From Eunapius fragilis (lineage: Eukaryota > Porifera > Demospongiae > Spongillida > Spongillidae), in NCBI GenBank assembly GCA_963681505.1, contig OY811971.1:12454732-12518731 (forward strand): 64,000 bases of DNA, written 5' to 3'. The notes beneath the pieces were generated by a model, which saw only the letters and a list, made by a program, of their open reading frames with translations, did no database searches and was not told where the DNA came from. Made by a program: the position numbers and the translations under genes. Within the stretch, counting starts at the first letter, position 1; each line of letters opens with the position of its first letter. Below, in pieces: positions 30,908 to 41,955 of the stretch.

Positions 30908-32395
30908 ATGCCTTCACGTCAAGAAAAGAAACGAGCGAAACGATGTGAGAAATACCTTCAAGTTCGAGACGATGTTTTAGAATCGGCACGGGCATCCTAC
31001 AAGGCAGACCCTGAAAAGAAACGGACAGCTGAACGTGAGGGATATCATGCAGACTCAGCAAAGTAGCAGACCGCTGAACTCGAGCGGTATCATGCAGACC
31101 CGGAAAAGAAACGGTCAGCTAAACGCGAAAGCTATGCAGCAGACCCAGAAAAGAAACGGTCAGCTGAAAGGAAACGTTATTGGGAGGGTCCTGAATGTTC
31201 TCGCTTGGCGAAGAGAGTGCGGTACGGGAAGGCTAAGCGTACCCTGCAAAACCAACGAGGCCATCGAAAAAGAACTACCGACAAAGTTGTTCAAAGGTAT
31301 GTAAATGTAGATGTACATGTACTCAGATATTGAGCAGGGTTTGCATATGACCTTAGCTGAAACGTTGCGTCAGCGTTGTCTTCTGTCAGTTGCATGGTTT
31401 GAGTATTCTAGTGCAATGACGTACATGTAGCAAATGTCACATGCATAGGGCAGAGGGGTTAGAGTTTGGGGGGGGGAGGATAAAAGGAAACGGTATCTTG
31501 ATCTTGTTGTACACGTGGTTGGGGATAATCATCACTTAGCCATGTGGTTTTTGATATCATCTGTGCATTGAATCAGAATGGCTTCAGTTTACATTGGATT
31601 TCATGGCGATGAAACTATTTTAGGGGCATAACTTGATGTACTGTGTATAGTTTAGCAAATGCGTAATGTTACATGTACATGTACGCACTTCCTTTTTTCA
31701 CTGTAGCTACTCTCTGTACGAACCAAAGGATATCGTACTAAGCGAGTATAAGGGTGGCCTCGAAAAGGCTATTCTTAAGAATAGCACTTTACTAGTTCAG
31801 TTAAATGATGCCTTTTGCAAGACGCACCCATGGTTAGCACAAAAGGTGTGTACCAGATCTGCACATGCTGCTGTCAGTAAAGTTTGTGCAGATGCAGTGC
31901 ATAAAAAGGTACTGAATGTGCGTAGAAAAAAGGCAGGGGAATTTCTAAAGGATGTCCGTGCCATTAATGCAATTAAATTAGAAGATAGTCACCTCCTAGA
32001 AGGGGTAAGGTACCATACTGCTGGTTCAGAGCCTTTCTTCTATGACGCCTCTTACAACCACACAAGGCAGCTTGGGGCCATACCTGTAGACCTCAATGGT
32101 AGGTGGTCGTGGTGGTGGCAGAGATGATCGTGGTGGCGGCAGAGGTGGTCGTGGTGGCGGCAGAGGTGGTCGTGGTGGCGGCAGAGGTGGTCGTGGTGGC
32201 GGCAGAGGTGGTCGTGGTGGCGGCAGAGGTGGTCGTGGTGGCGGCAGAGGTGGTTGTGGTGGCGGCAGAGGTGGTCGTGGTGGCGGCAGAGGTGGTCGTG
32301 GTGGCGGCAGAGGAGGCCGTGATGGTGGCCGATCGGACCAAGGAGGAAACTTTTATTCACACATAATTCATGTGTACAATTATTACTATTATTAA
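30908..32395 (+). pseudogene. Repeat-derived gene with (ADPEKKRSAER)n and a C-terminal RGG tract
   Basis: Exon 1 (30908-31296) starts MPSRQEKKRAKRCEKYLQ and holds four basic repeats of the YHADPEKKRSAKRE type, interrupted by a TAG at 31064. The donor CAAAG|gtatgt joins in phase to exon 2 at 31707 (acceptor ctgtag): SYSLYEPKDIVLSEYKGGLE, VRYHTAGSEPFFYDASYNHT, LGAIPVDLNG. A 21-bp repeat encoding GGRGGGR units follows in another frame and ends NFYSHIIHVYNYYYY. The ADPEKK repeat and the TAGSEPFFY block occur together in multicopy proteins of invertebrate genomes; the family has no function known to me. The internal stop and frame change suggest decay. Confidence 0.5.
32104..32330 (+). repeat. 21-bp coding repeat (RGG box)
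   Basis: About ten units of ggtggtcgtggtggcggcaga. One frame gives GGRGGGR, typical of RNA-binding RGG tracts; the opposite strand gives (SAATTTT)n. One unit reads ggttgtgg and the last units decay. Confidence 0.85.
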
Positions 32396-32792
32396 ATTGT
32401 ATATATGTACGTAGAATATCATTATTAAAGTTCGACAGCATCCGCACTTGGCCACGAATGTGTAAGAAGATTCGCAGGGATGACAGGATGACAGGTGGGC
32501 AAACCAGCTTCTCCACATCACATCAAAGATACCGTCGGGTAGTCTGGGGACCCTAGCATGATGTAGGGTCTGGAACCACGCGTATACCAAACTTGGTTAG
32601 AACGCGCAGACTCACGTGAACCGAATCAACACCAAATCACACTAATCTGTACGTGTAGAAGACAAGCTGTCACAGCATGAGCGCTAGCATCTCTGAACCC
32701 GGGACGATCGGCGCCTCTATAGCTTCTCCACCCACAGTCACGGTAGGATGCTGAAGACGTGTTAGATTATATTTTATTTTTTTACATTTTAT

Positions 32793-34295
32793 TTGTTTCC
32801 ATTTCATACCCCACATAACCCTAACCCTAACCCTAACCCTAACCCTAACCCTAAGGCGTCGGGAACAGAGTCGAAAGACTCCGTCCTACTACAGCTATCA
32901 AGACATTCTTCTTATTTGGAACATGAACGTCATCAAGACGCCTTAATAGCTGAGTGCTTAAAAAATAATATTTTTCCTAAGGGTCTTAAAGTAACATGTG
33001 CTCCACAAATAAGAAATCCTAACCAAGAGTTCCTTAATAGATGGGCTAATATTCTTAAAGAATGTAGCCTGAATTTGTTACAATTGTGTGCAGACCACCA
33101 CTCTGAGTTAATTGCCAAAGCCAAAGAAGATGAACAAAAACTATTGAGAAAATTACAACATTTTATCCGACATGACACAGAATATAATTCTAAAATAAAT
33201 ATAGTTAAAAGTCATAAGGAACAACTAAGACACTCCTTATTTACTCAAAGAGAAAAGAAACTCAAGTTTTTGAAAAAATGGCATAATACACCTCAAGATA
33301 TGTATCCTGAATGTGAATTAAAAAATATTCAAAGTTCAAAGAAAAAAACAAACCCAATTCCACAACCTTCAAATACTACCTCACAAACACCCTACACATT
33401 TGCTCAAGCTGTGAAAAATACTTCACTTCATACACAATCAACAAGTACACAGTCGTTTCAACCTTCCCAATCACAAGTCTATCAATCATCCTCCTACCAA
33501 CCACAAACATCTCAATTCACTATACCAAACCAACCTCCCCCAGCTCAATTTTTTCATCCACCCCCTCACCAACCACAAACATATCAACCAACTATACCTC
33601 AACCATCTACATTGACTCAACAACCTTTATTCCAACAATCAGCTTCAACACAAACATCTCAATTCACTATACCAAACCAACCTCCCCCAGCTCCATTTTT
33701 TCATCCACCCTCTCACCAACCACAAACATATCAACCAACTATACCTCAGCCATCAATATTAAACCAACAACCTTCATTCCAACAATCAGCTTTAACACCT
33801 CCCATGTTCCCCTCTTACTCTTTATACCAACAACCCACATTTCCACCCACTTTCTTTCCTCCCCCCCCTATGTTTCCACCTCCATACTTCCCCTTTCCTA
33901 TAAATCCTCAACATTTGCAACCTCCTATCAATATTCCCACTAACCCTCAAATGCCTACTCATAAACAAGTATCTTTCAATACTGTTCCTACTTCCTCTCA
34001 ACATATCCCTATTCCTACTACATCGTCTTCACAACAATCCACAAATGCTATACCATCAACTACACCACAGCAACATCACCCAACAATCAACCCTATTCCT
34101 ACTCCACCTTATAGTTTTACAGCTTCATCTTCTACTCACCCCTCTCAACGTTTACAAGAACCTCCTTTATGGGCCCAAAACATTGCTACCTTAATTACAA
34201 ATCAAATTAAACAACAACAAGACTTTATGGCTAATATTGCCAATATTTTTTCCAAAGAAAATTTTCAAGTTGGACATCCCCAAGGCACTGGATAA
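32793..34295 (+). CDS. A element gag-like ORF, intact copy 3
   Basis: The only A copy without frameshift: about 500 codons open, ending GHPQGTG and stop at 34295. No ATG opens the extended frame; the first in-frame ATG lies after the telomeric stretch, in LEHERHQ-context sequence, or initiation may use another codon. Residues 30-190 are helical and charged: ALIAECLKNNIFPKGLKV, FLNRWANILKECSLNLLQL, KEQLRHSLFTQREKKLKFLK. Residues 195-460 are Pro/Gln/Ser/Thr-rich with a duplicated segment (SQFTIPNQPPPAxFFHPP twice). The C-terminus WAQNIATLITNQIKQQQ is predicted helical. No enzyme motif or zinc finger. Likely the structural or nucleic-acid-binding protein of a non-autonomous or ORF1-only retroelement. 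Confidence 0.6.
   Translation: MFPFHTPHNPNPNPNPNPNPKASGTESKDSVLLQLSRHSSYLEHERHQDALIAECLKNNIFPKGLKVTCAPQIRNPNQEFLNRWANILKECSLNLLQLCADHHSELIAKAKEDEQKLLRKLQHFIRHDTEYNSKINIVKSHKEQLRHSLFTQREKKLKFLKKWHNTPQDMYPECELKNIQSSKKKTNPIPQPSNTTSQTPYTFAQAVKNTSLHTQSTSTQSFQPSQSQVYQSSSYQPQTSQFTIPNQPPPAQFFHPPPHQPQTYQPTIPQPSTLTQQPLFQQSASTQTSQFTIPNQPPPAPFFHPPSHQPQTYQPTIPQPSILNQQPSFQQSALTPPMFPSYSLYQQPTFPPTFFPPPPMFPPPYFPFPINPQHLQPPINIPTNPQMPTHKQVSFNTVPTSSQHIPIPTTSSSQQSTNAIPSTTPQQHHPTINPIPTPPYSFTASSSTHPSQRLQEPPLWAQNIATLITNQIKQQQDFMANIANIFSKENFQVGHPQGTG
32797..32818 (+). mobile_element. 3' end of a B element
   Basis: ttccatttcataccccacat matches the end of B at 11740-11763. Only the last bases of B are present, joined directly to telomeric repeat. 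It shows where B ends. Confidence 0.6.
32819..32854 (+). repeat. Interstitial telomeric repeat (CCCTAA)6
   Basis: Six perfect units between the B 3' end and the A 5' start. In the A frame they read PNPNPNPN without a stop, so the ORF continues upstream through telomeric sequence. Confidence 0.95.
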
Positions 34296-35113
34296 AAAAA
34301 TTCCTAATTGGCTGCTGCCTGGGCCTTGTCAAGCATCCTGTGGGGCATGGCTTGGGAGGTGGCCAGGGTGCAGAGGTCAAGGTGAGTTGGCCAGCTGGTA
34401 ATCCTGACCCCAGGAGCTCCCTCCAATGCCCAGATGACCACCTCCACTACTAGGTCAAAGAGCATGGGACTGAGAAGGCACACCTGCTTTTACTCCTCAT
34501 CGGCAGAGGATCGGAGGGAAGACTTCTGATTTGGTCCTGATGAGACCACCATCAAAGTCATCAAGGACATCATTGCTGTCCTTGATGACTTTGATGGTGG
34601 TCTCACGGAGGCCCACCATCCTTAGGACTTCTATGAGGATGTTGTGGGGGCTACATACAGTTAGAGGCACATAAGCATATGTGGTCAAGGCCCAAGTCAG
34701 CTACTGCACAGTACACAAATACAGACCCAATGCGCGCAGACTGTTAGGCTGGGAATAACATGGGGAATCCTACATGAAATATAACACATAACCTTGTAAT
34801 AGTATCACACCGTACCTCTCTCCAGAACAGAACACTTCCATTCACTGAACACCATTCACTTACTGACTAAACCAATACACCTGCTCACACACCAGCTCAC
34901 ACATCTAAGATACTCTGCTGACAATGGCATCCTTACCTTTTTTGGCAATCCCTTCACAGATGACCGAGTGTCTAGCGAAATACGGCCTCAGCACCCTGCG
35001 GCATCCTTTCTTTCCTATCATCGCCGCCTCCTACGTTCTTTAGTTCACCTATCATTATCTCTCCGCTCCGAAATTCTCTCGGCATTGTTTTAGCGGGCTT
35101 AGCTGCTCCTCGC
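34296..35113 (+). mobile_element. Tail module T, full copy after A copy 3
   Basis: Starts right after the A stop codon, so A plus T may be one element. Contains the antisense RT fragment, the hairpin 34542-34604, the shared plus-strand open stretch and the end gctcctcgcca. It continues into the segmental duplicate rather than telomeric repeat. Confidence 0.65.
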
Positions 35114-35250
35114 CATCTTGCGGGAAGTCTCCGCCTGGCCATGCAGAACTCACTTCATTGCGCAAAAACCTTTCTAGGAGCGAACCTTTCGTCCTCCGGC
35201 TCCACTATAGCGCACGCAGCAATAGCGGCCATTATAGCAGAGATAATATA

Positions 35251-35450
35251 CACAACCAATTTTTATCCCGCCCGTAACGTGAGCGGTACCCAACTTTGGC
35301 GTAACGTTAGCGTATACGGGACCGTAATAGCCCTGTTAAATGAATAACGTATCATTATTCATTTACTTGCACTGTTACGGGCCCGTATACGCTAACGTTA
35401 CGCCAAAGTTGGGTACCGCTCACGTCACGGCGTTTCAAGAATTGGTTGTG
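35251..35450. mobile_element. 200-bp palindromic MITE, TA target site
   Basis: Ends cacaaccaatt...aattggttgtg are inverted. Inside, gagcggtacccaactttggc plus gtaacgttagcgtatacggg is repeated inverted, so the element folds into one long hairpin. Copy 1 reads agataatatattggc; here TA flanks both sides, giving a TA target duplication as in Tc1/mariner-type MITEs. Confidence 0.85.
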
Positions 35451-35687
35451 TATTGGCAACGAGTCACGTGCCCATTCATTTTCCGCGGGCGATCCGTGTA
35501 CGTGTTACTCACGCCTTGAAAACGTGTCGAAGTTTGCGTGCATCTTGGTGAATCAAAGGAATCACAAGGAAGGGGAGCACGGAAACGCAGCATGGAACTA
35601 TAAATAAGTAGCCAAGACCGGGGCGCATAGAACTGTTTTAGTTAGGTAGATTTTTGTCGCGATTCTCAATATATATTCATTCGAATA

Positions 35688-35806
35688 TAGTCTCGTACCC
35701 AGACCCACATCGCAGCTGCGGATGGAATACATCACCGCCTAAGCTACTCGCGTAGGCGGTGATGTATTCCATCCGCAGCTGCGATGTGGGTCTGGGTACG
35801 AGACTA
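35688..35806. mobile_element. 119-bp palindromic MITE, 9-bp target duplication
   Basis: tagtctcgtacccagaccca at the left is exactly inverted at the right; arms of about 55 bp leave a short centre. It is flanked by attcgaata on both sides, present once in copy 1. A 9-bp duplication points to a Mutator-like or other 9-bp-TSD transposase acting in trans. Confidence 0.85.
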
Positions 35807-36143
35807 ATTCGAATACGGCAGAACAGCTTTCTCGAACTTTGTGTACCTTTTAGTGTTTAGACGAACGATGTCAACGACTTATTTCAAGTTACTTATTCAG
35901 ACTACATCAATTCCCTTTGCATAGGAGTATTTTGGGGTCGCTCTACTGTTTGTTACGTCCTTATTACATACCTCCTGTATCTCAATCCTACTGAATGTTG
36001 GTTTTTTATGTCCTTTTTTAATGTTTTGAGTACTTACCTTTTTGCATGGCTATATTTTTTGATCGCCGGTTTATCTGTATACTAGTTCGCTGTAAAAATG
36101 GGGAGGAAATTTCGACGATTTCGTCGCGGAGGAAATTTCGACC

Positions 36144-36303
36144 TAGCCTGGTCAGAGGTGTCACTGGTCCTGCCCCCTAGCCTGGTCAGAGGTGTCCACT
36201 GGTCCTGCCTCCTAGCCTGGTCAGAGGTGTCCACTGGTCCTGCCCCTTAGCCTGGTCAGAGGTGTCCACTGGTCCTGCCCCCTAGCCTGGTCAGAGGTGT
36301 CTA
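36144..36303. repeat. 35-bp tandem repeat, duplicate array
   Basis: Same unit and nearly the same copy number as at 13337-13498. Confidence 0.85.
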
Positions 36304-36313
36304 CTGATGTTTG

Positions 36314-36544
36314 GGAGCTGAAGTTAAGGCTAAGCTGGAGAGAAATGACGATGTTTTGTTTTACTGGTCCATCATTTCTGCCAAGTGGGACCAAGAATCG
36401 GAAGCTATTCTACTACGAATGACTGTTGACCTCTGGGTAACTATTCGTGGTTTCTCCTTAACCAGTGCGTGGGTCGAAAGGTACAAGTTTATTAATAAGA
36501 CAGGGATTCAAAAATCTAAAGGACTACGAAAGAAACTATTGTAA
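36314..36544 (+). CDS. Short ORF of repeat-protein type
   Basis: Open frame without clear ATG: EVKAKLERNDDVLFYWSIIS, then LLRMTVDLWVTIRGFSLTSA, WVERYKFINKTGIQ and a basic end KSKGLRKKLL with stop. The LWVTIRGFSxxxAWVE block is a motif I have seen at the C-termini of multicopy invertebrate proteins. The first 16 codons lie in the segmental duplicate; copy 1 diverges after NDDVL. It probably represents the complete 3' exon that copy 1 lost. Confidence 0.4.
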   Translation, partial: GAEVKAKLERNDDVLFYWSIISAKWDQESEAILLRMTVDLWVTIRGFSLTSAWVERYKFINKTGIQKSKGLRKKLL

Positions 36545-39300
36545 TTGCGTACTTTTCTTTTTGTTATCTTGTTGTGCGCGATGCGCTATAAATACAAATT
36601 CCAACATGTCCGTATAAGACCGTTTTCGCTAACAGACAGCGGATAGACCGCGTTAATTGGTGTTGATTGCACTCGTTGCCAATCCCTCTATATACTATCT
36701 CTGATTATAGCGACAGTAAAGGATCAAGTGCACGATGCCAAGGTTTCTTATTATTATTATTTTTAACAAGCTATCCAATTAATTAACCGACACAGCAATA
36801 ATTACCCACATAGGCGCGCCAAAGGGGGAGGGGCGTTATCGATTTCTTAGACATTTGTTAGTGTTAGTAGCTATTTTACACATAGTAATCATATTCCAAC
36901 GCTACAGTAAAAATTACTTATAGGGGTTGGGGAGGGGGGGGGGGGGGGGGGGGGGGGGCGCCATAACCAGGGGATGGGGGGTGCCATGGCCCCCTTGGTC
37001 CTTCCCCCCCCAGGGCCGCCTATGCTGATCTGAGTGACAGGTAATCTAGCTCACTACGAAACCAAATTGCAAACTCAAAATGTATTCAGTAAGGTACTTG
37101 AAATTTAATTAAACCGGTAGGCAGGGTATAAATTTATTTTTGTACCTGTGTCAGAATTGGGGGACCCCCGACCCTGTACACATTTCTATAGCTACGTAGA
37201 ACTGGGGGCCCTTGAGTAGAAATTATTTTCGGATGTTTATTCGCGCATACATGCAGGCGTTGCAGCATTTGTAATATTATCAGTCCACAGGGAAAAACGC
37301 GTCAAATCAATTTTTGATTTTACAGATGATTGAGCACACCTGTATTCAATCATGCGATGATTTTACAAGTGATTTTAAAATCATTTGTGAAATCAAAAAA
37401 TTGATTTGCGGTCTTTTTTTGCTGTGGTCGCAATCACAGGTACGGACAATACCATGTGTGGTGGACAATAATTGTAAATATGATTAATGCACCCCGGCCC
37501 TCTGGGGTCCGACTATGATGAAAGAACTGGAAGGGGAGGTGTTGTTTGGACAGGGGAGGAGGAGGTGGGATGCATGTAGATAAGGAAGGGGTTGCCCAAG
37601 AAGAATTTTTTTTCAGCAACATCAACTCATCAGTCACTGAAGATTCTTATTAATATTGAGCCTGAGTCTGATTGTGAAAAATAAATTCAAAGTGACTAGT
37701 GAGTTGAACATTCTTCTCACGCAACGTTTGGAACAGATTGCACTTTAACATGCATATGCATTCCATCACATTACTCAAGCACGGGTAGGTCTGCTATGCA
37801 TGGAGATATGATTAACCAACCAATAATTTAATTTACAGTATATAAATTAAGGCATAAGATATTTGGACAGTCCAATGCAACATCACTTTCATTACATGAG
37901 TTTAGAAGATTTAAATACACAATGTGCACATTTTAGCCCATTAGAGATTAGACAAATATTATATGTAGATGCATACTGAGGCTTGAGAACACTTCTGTCT
38001 TAATGCATGGTCCCTTGCTGTATTGCATTAGAAACACTGCTATCAGCAGCTCTATCAAAGACTGCCAGAATCACAGACTTATATCATACATCACACTGCA
38101 TGGTCATTTAGTTCCTTTATTATATATCATTCATGGCATGATGATGGGGGGGGAGGGGGCTGAACATAAGCTACCATGATTGTACATGTGTAGATCTTAT
38201 ATGTGCATGATGTCACATGCATGGGTTAATTAAGAGTTTCAATTTGTGTACTATAGCAACGCTGTTTTTTTTTTTTCAGTACACGAGTGTGCATCCAAAA
38301 TTCAAGCTCTGATATATCTCGAACATTTAGTCTGCTACAACCTCTGATAGACAGCTAGGTATCTAGGGTAACAATACTGCATCATAACAGTGGTATCATC
38401 TTGTCCCTTTGTACTTGCATTATGATGACATCGACCGTTTCATCAGTGTATTCCAGAGGTATTATGGTTCTTAGGCTGCATTGCTAAGGGTTCGATAACC
38501 ATTTCAATAATTAAGGGTGTAGGCCTTTTAATTTGAATGCACCACCCACAGTTAGCCTAGCTGTGTATTCGAGTGTCAGAACTTCCATTCCTGTATTTAT
38601 AGTTTTGAGCTATAGTTAATATTCTAAGTGGAGTACACAAAAAGGTACAAAAAGACCAGGGAGCATGTTGCTTTACTCAAGATCACCAAACGTTACCATT
38701 TAATCTTCAGAGAAACACTTCATTATGTAACCAGCACGTCCAATGTCATTCTCAGGGTGGTAGGGCTTTTTCAGTGCAATGCATCCAAACAGTGTAGATG
38801 GGTACTAAACAGCTAGATCAAACTAACTGCTACATGGTTATTATTTTACCTCTATCTCACACCCAGACCAAATAGTATCACAGGGAGACTTCATATCAAA
38901 AATTTGATACAAAAATATTTCTCATCGAATACAAAAAAGGTATAAAAACATCAACAAAAAATAAGCATAGTGGAAAATGCTAAAACCTGAGCACTGTGTG
39001 AAAATACAAAATACCTCTTTGGTCATGTCATGTCACGAGTGTCCCTACGACATCACATGATGTCTTCAGTAGTCACTGAAATGACAGACTCTGAAAGGTT
39101 ACTAAATTTGGAAGCGGAAGTGAAAGATGATATTTGAAAGATGCCGGTTGAGGGAGGGCTGTAAGTGGTCACAGCAATGAGGTGTGCGTGCACACATGTA
39201 GGTGTGCATGTGTGTAGGTGTGCATGTGTGTAGTGTGCATGTGTGTACGTGTGCATGGATACACATAAATTAGCCAATTCCAAGTTGATATGACACTACA
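36545..39300. other. Intergenic region with simple repeats and a fold-back
   Basis: No gene recognised. Contains a G run of about 30 at 36927-36957, a cggcctatg/cataggcg-type imperfect inverted pair at about 36808 and 37024, a fold-back at 37298-37403 (listed separately), and gtgtgcatgtgtgtag repeats at 39180-39260. Confidence 0.5.
37298..37403. mobile_element. Fold-back element of about 105 bp
   Basis: gtcaaatcaatttttgattt at the left pairs with aaatcaaaaaattgatttgc at the right, arms about 31 bp with few mismatches and an AT-rich centre. Likely a short MITE; target duplication not clear. Confidence 0.55.
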
Positions 39301-39339
39301 TCAATGCAGTTAGCAGCAAAATACAGTACATGAGGACAT

Positions 39340-41897
39340 ACCCATGTTTGGAGGGACGAGGTGGTTCTTGAACACCTGCTATTGCGGGCAGATTGGTTTC
39401 GGAATGTGATGAGGGGGTGAGTGGAATCAGGTCCTCCATCACCCCAGTGACGGGATATGCCCACAGCTTAGAGCTGATGTGCTTGCTACCAGTCTTGGTG
39501 GTGGCAAATTTGTAGTCATGAGGCAGGAACATGCCCTTCCTTCCAGCATCGATGGAGTGACGGATCTGTGGTGCGCGCATGTGTGTGCGTTCGTGTGTGA
39601 GTGGGTTGTATACAGTACAAGCATGTGTTATACATGTACATGTACCACTGGTGGTTTGAATGGTTGCGAAGGAGGAGTGTGGTCTCAAGTGGCCGTCCCC
39701 CCCCCCCCCCCCCCCCCCACCACCACCCAAACATGTGAATGCAAGACAAGTCTAGTGATGTGCATAGACTATATATAATCATGGAGTGTGAAAAACATGA
39801 CACAACTGCCTGCTGGTTGCATCAGAAAGAGTGGGCATGAATTAGGAAAGCACGACTAATTGCATACAGATGTACATGCCAACCAATCATATGCTCCTCC
39901 CACCCCTCCCCACCCTCCTACATGTACCTGCTTCATGAAGTCACCTCTTGTAGTGCCATATCCATTGAACATGGTGTCTGCACACACCAGCCTTCCTCCT
40001 ACATACATCTGCAGGAGGGGGGCACATTAAAGGGAGGTATTATCAGATGAATAAGATCATAAATATTCATGTCACCTGCATGTAATGCACACACACACAT
40101 TCCCTGTGATAAATACACTGTCAACATTTTGTTCCGAGTAAAGAGGTTCCACCCACCAGACACATGCCAGAAGACACAGAATGCCTCTGCATCAGAAGAG
40201 GTATAGTGTAGGTGAGGTTTTTGGTGGCTTTGGCCAGGTCATACTTGAAGAGACGAAATGGATCGGTGGAACACTGGGAGGGAGGGGGAGGGGAGGGAGG
40301 GAAGGAGAGGACAATAAAAATCCATCCATTTAATGGACCCAAGACTAGACGCCTTACCTGAACACAGGGTGAGTATCTCAATCTGTTCATGGAGTAATGA
40401 ATGTCATCAAGCATGGGTTGGAAGGGACAGGAATCCTTGAGGCTAGAAGTGGAGATGTTCCATCAGCCATTGCATGACACAGCTGGGTGACATCACCACA
40501 CTGGTGGTCACATTCCTCTACCTCCCACCCTCACTTACACACTGGAGTGAACCACCACTATCACCAGCTGGTCCCTGGGGACATGGGACTGTAGGAATAC
40601 GTCAAACTCCAAATCACAGATGTTCGGGGCTTTCCGTTTGTCACACCTGGCAATACGGGAAATCATGTGCATGTAGAAACTGAAAGCAATAACATATGTA
40701 TTATTTAGGGGTGGGTAATGTGGGTTGTATGGTGAGGTGGGTGGGAACAGGGAGAACGTAATAACACAAACAAACAGGTACAATGGAGACAAGTCAAATA
40801 CGAGTATAACCAGTACAATAAAACAGCAGCTGCCTGAAGTTACCATGGTGACATACTTGCATGGAGGCATGACATCCAGTCCTTTGAGGAGCAGAGCGTG
40901 CAGAGCACTGTGCGTGGGTGGAGGTCAAGGTTCACTGAGAATGTGCAATGTGGTGTAAAGAGGCACAGTGTAGATGGGTGTGGCCTAAAGGGGTGTTGTC
41001 TAAAGGGACGTGGTGTAAAGCGAGCTGATGCCCCTCCTCCATGATCACAAATAAGGATACACCGGGCAGCCACACACAATCTTCTTTGGCCTGCCGGTCT
41101 GTGAAGCCTTCACTGGAGATGCCTTTTTATGGGCCTGGGGTTCAGGGGGAGACTGGATACTGGAGGAGGAAGGGAGGGAGGGAGGAGGGAGGATGGAGGG
41201 AGGGAGGATGGAGGGAGGGAGGGAGGGAGGAATAGAGAGATAAAAGATTTACTAATAATAAACATTATTGTAAAGTGTCATGTACATGTTACCATGGATA
41301 CAATTATATATACATGCATTCATGAGTGTGTGTGGTGGACAGAGAGATCTTACTAGTCCAAAGGCGAGACTGGCCGTGGAATAGTAGGAGAGATTGCTCT
41401 CTCTCCACCCTCTTCCTCCTCCCCATCTTCCCCCTCTCCTGTCGGACTCTTTGTTCTCATCCCAAGAGCTGAGCTTGTACTGGGCGACAGGGGGTGGGTG
41501 TGGTGATGGGCGTGGCCATTTCGTGTGGACACTCGAGACAGGCCTCCCTCACTGATGTCACCTGCAAGAGGATGTGGTTTAAGGGAGGGGGAGGGGTTAC
41601 CTTAAAGCGTATGTTAGCACCTGTACACCAGACTACCCCACCAGTCTGGACTACCAGTACTTTGAATGACTCACATAGGGTTAATAGAATTATTATAAAA
41701 TTCTCCAGGAAGCAGCATTAGAGTTGACGCGTGCAATTAAACGTAATTAATAATTCAGGCACCGTAATTCCATGATGGACAAACTAATATCCAGTGTGTT
41801 GGAAAGAAGTTGAAGAGGACATACATGTAGGTGTCCTTGGGGTCTCTTAGAATATCAAACTATGCTTTAGGCCCTATTCACTGTAACGATCTGATAT

Positions 41898-41955
<58 letters not shown>

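Larger units (their letters stand above)
34680..36358. repeat. Segmental duplicate, copy 2 (pairs with 12170-13549)
   Basis: Same sequence as copy 1 with two palindromic insertions (35251-35450 and 35688-35806). Empty sites in copy 1 fix both insertion boundaries exactly. Confidence 0.85.

Noticed and set aside
32052..32516. Minus-strand ORF rich in RHHDHLC
   Set aside because: Antisense of the 21-bp RGG-coding repeat.
36808..37024. MITE around the G run
   Set aside because: Terminal similarity is only about ten bases with mismatches and no target duplication was seen.
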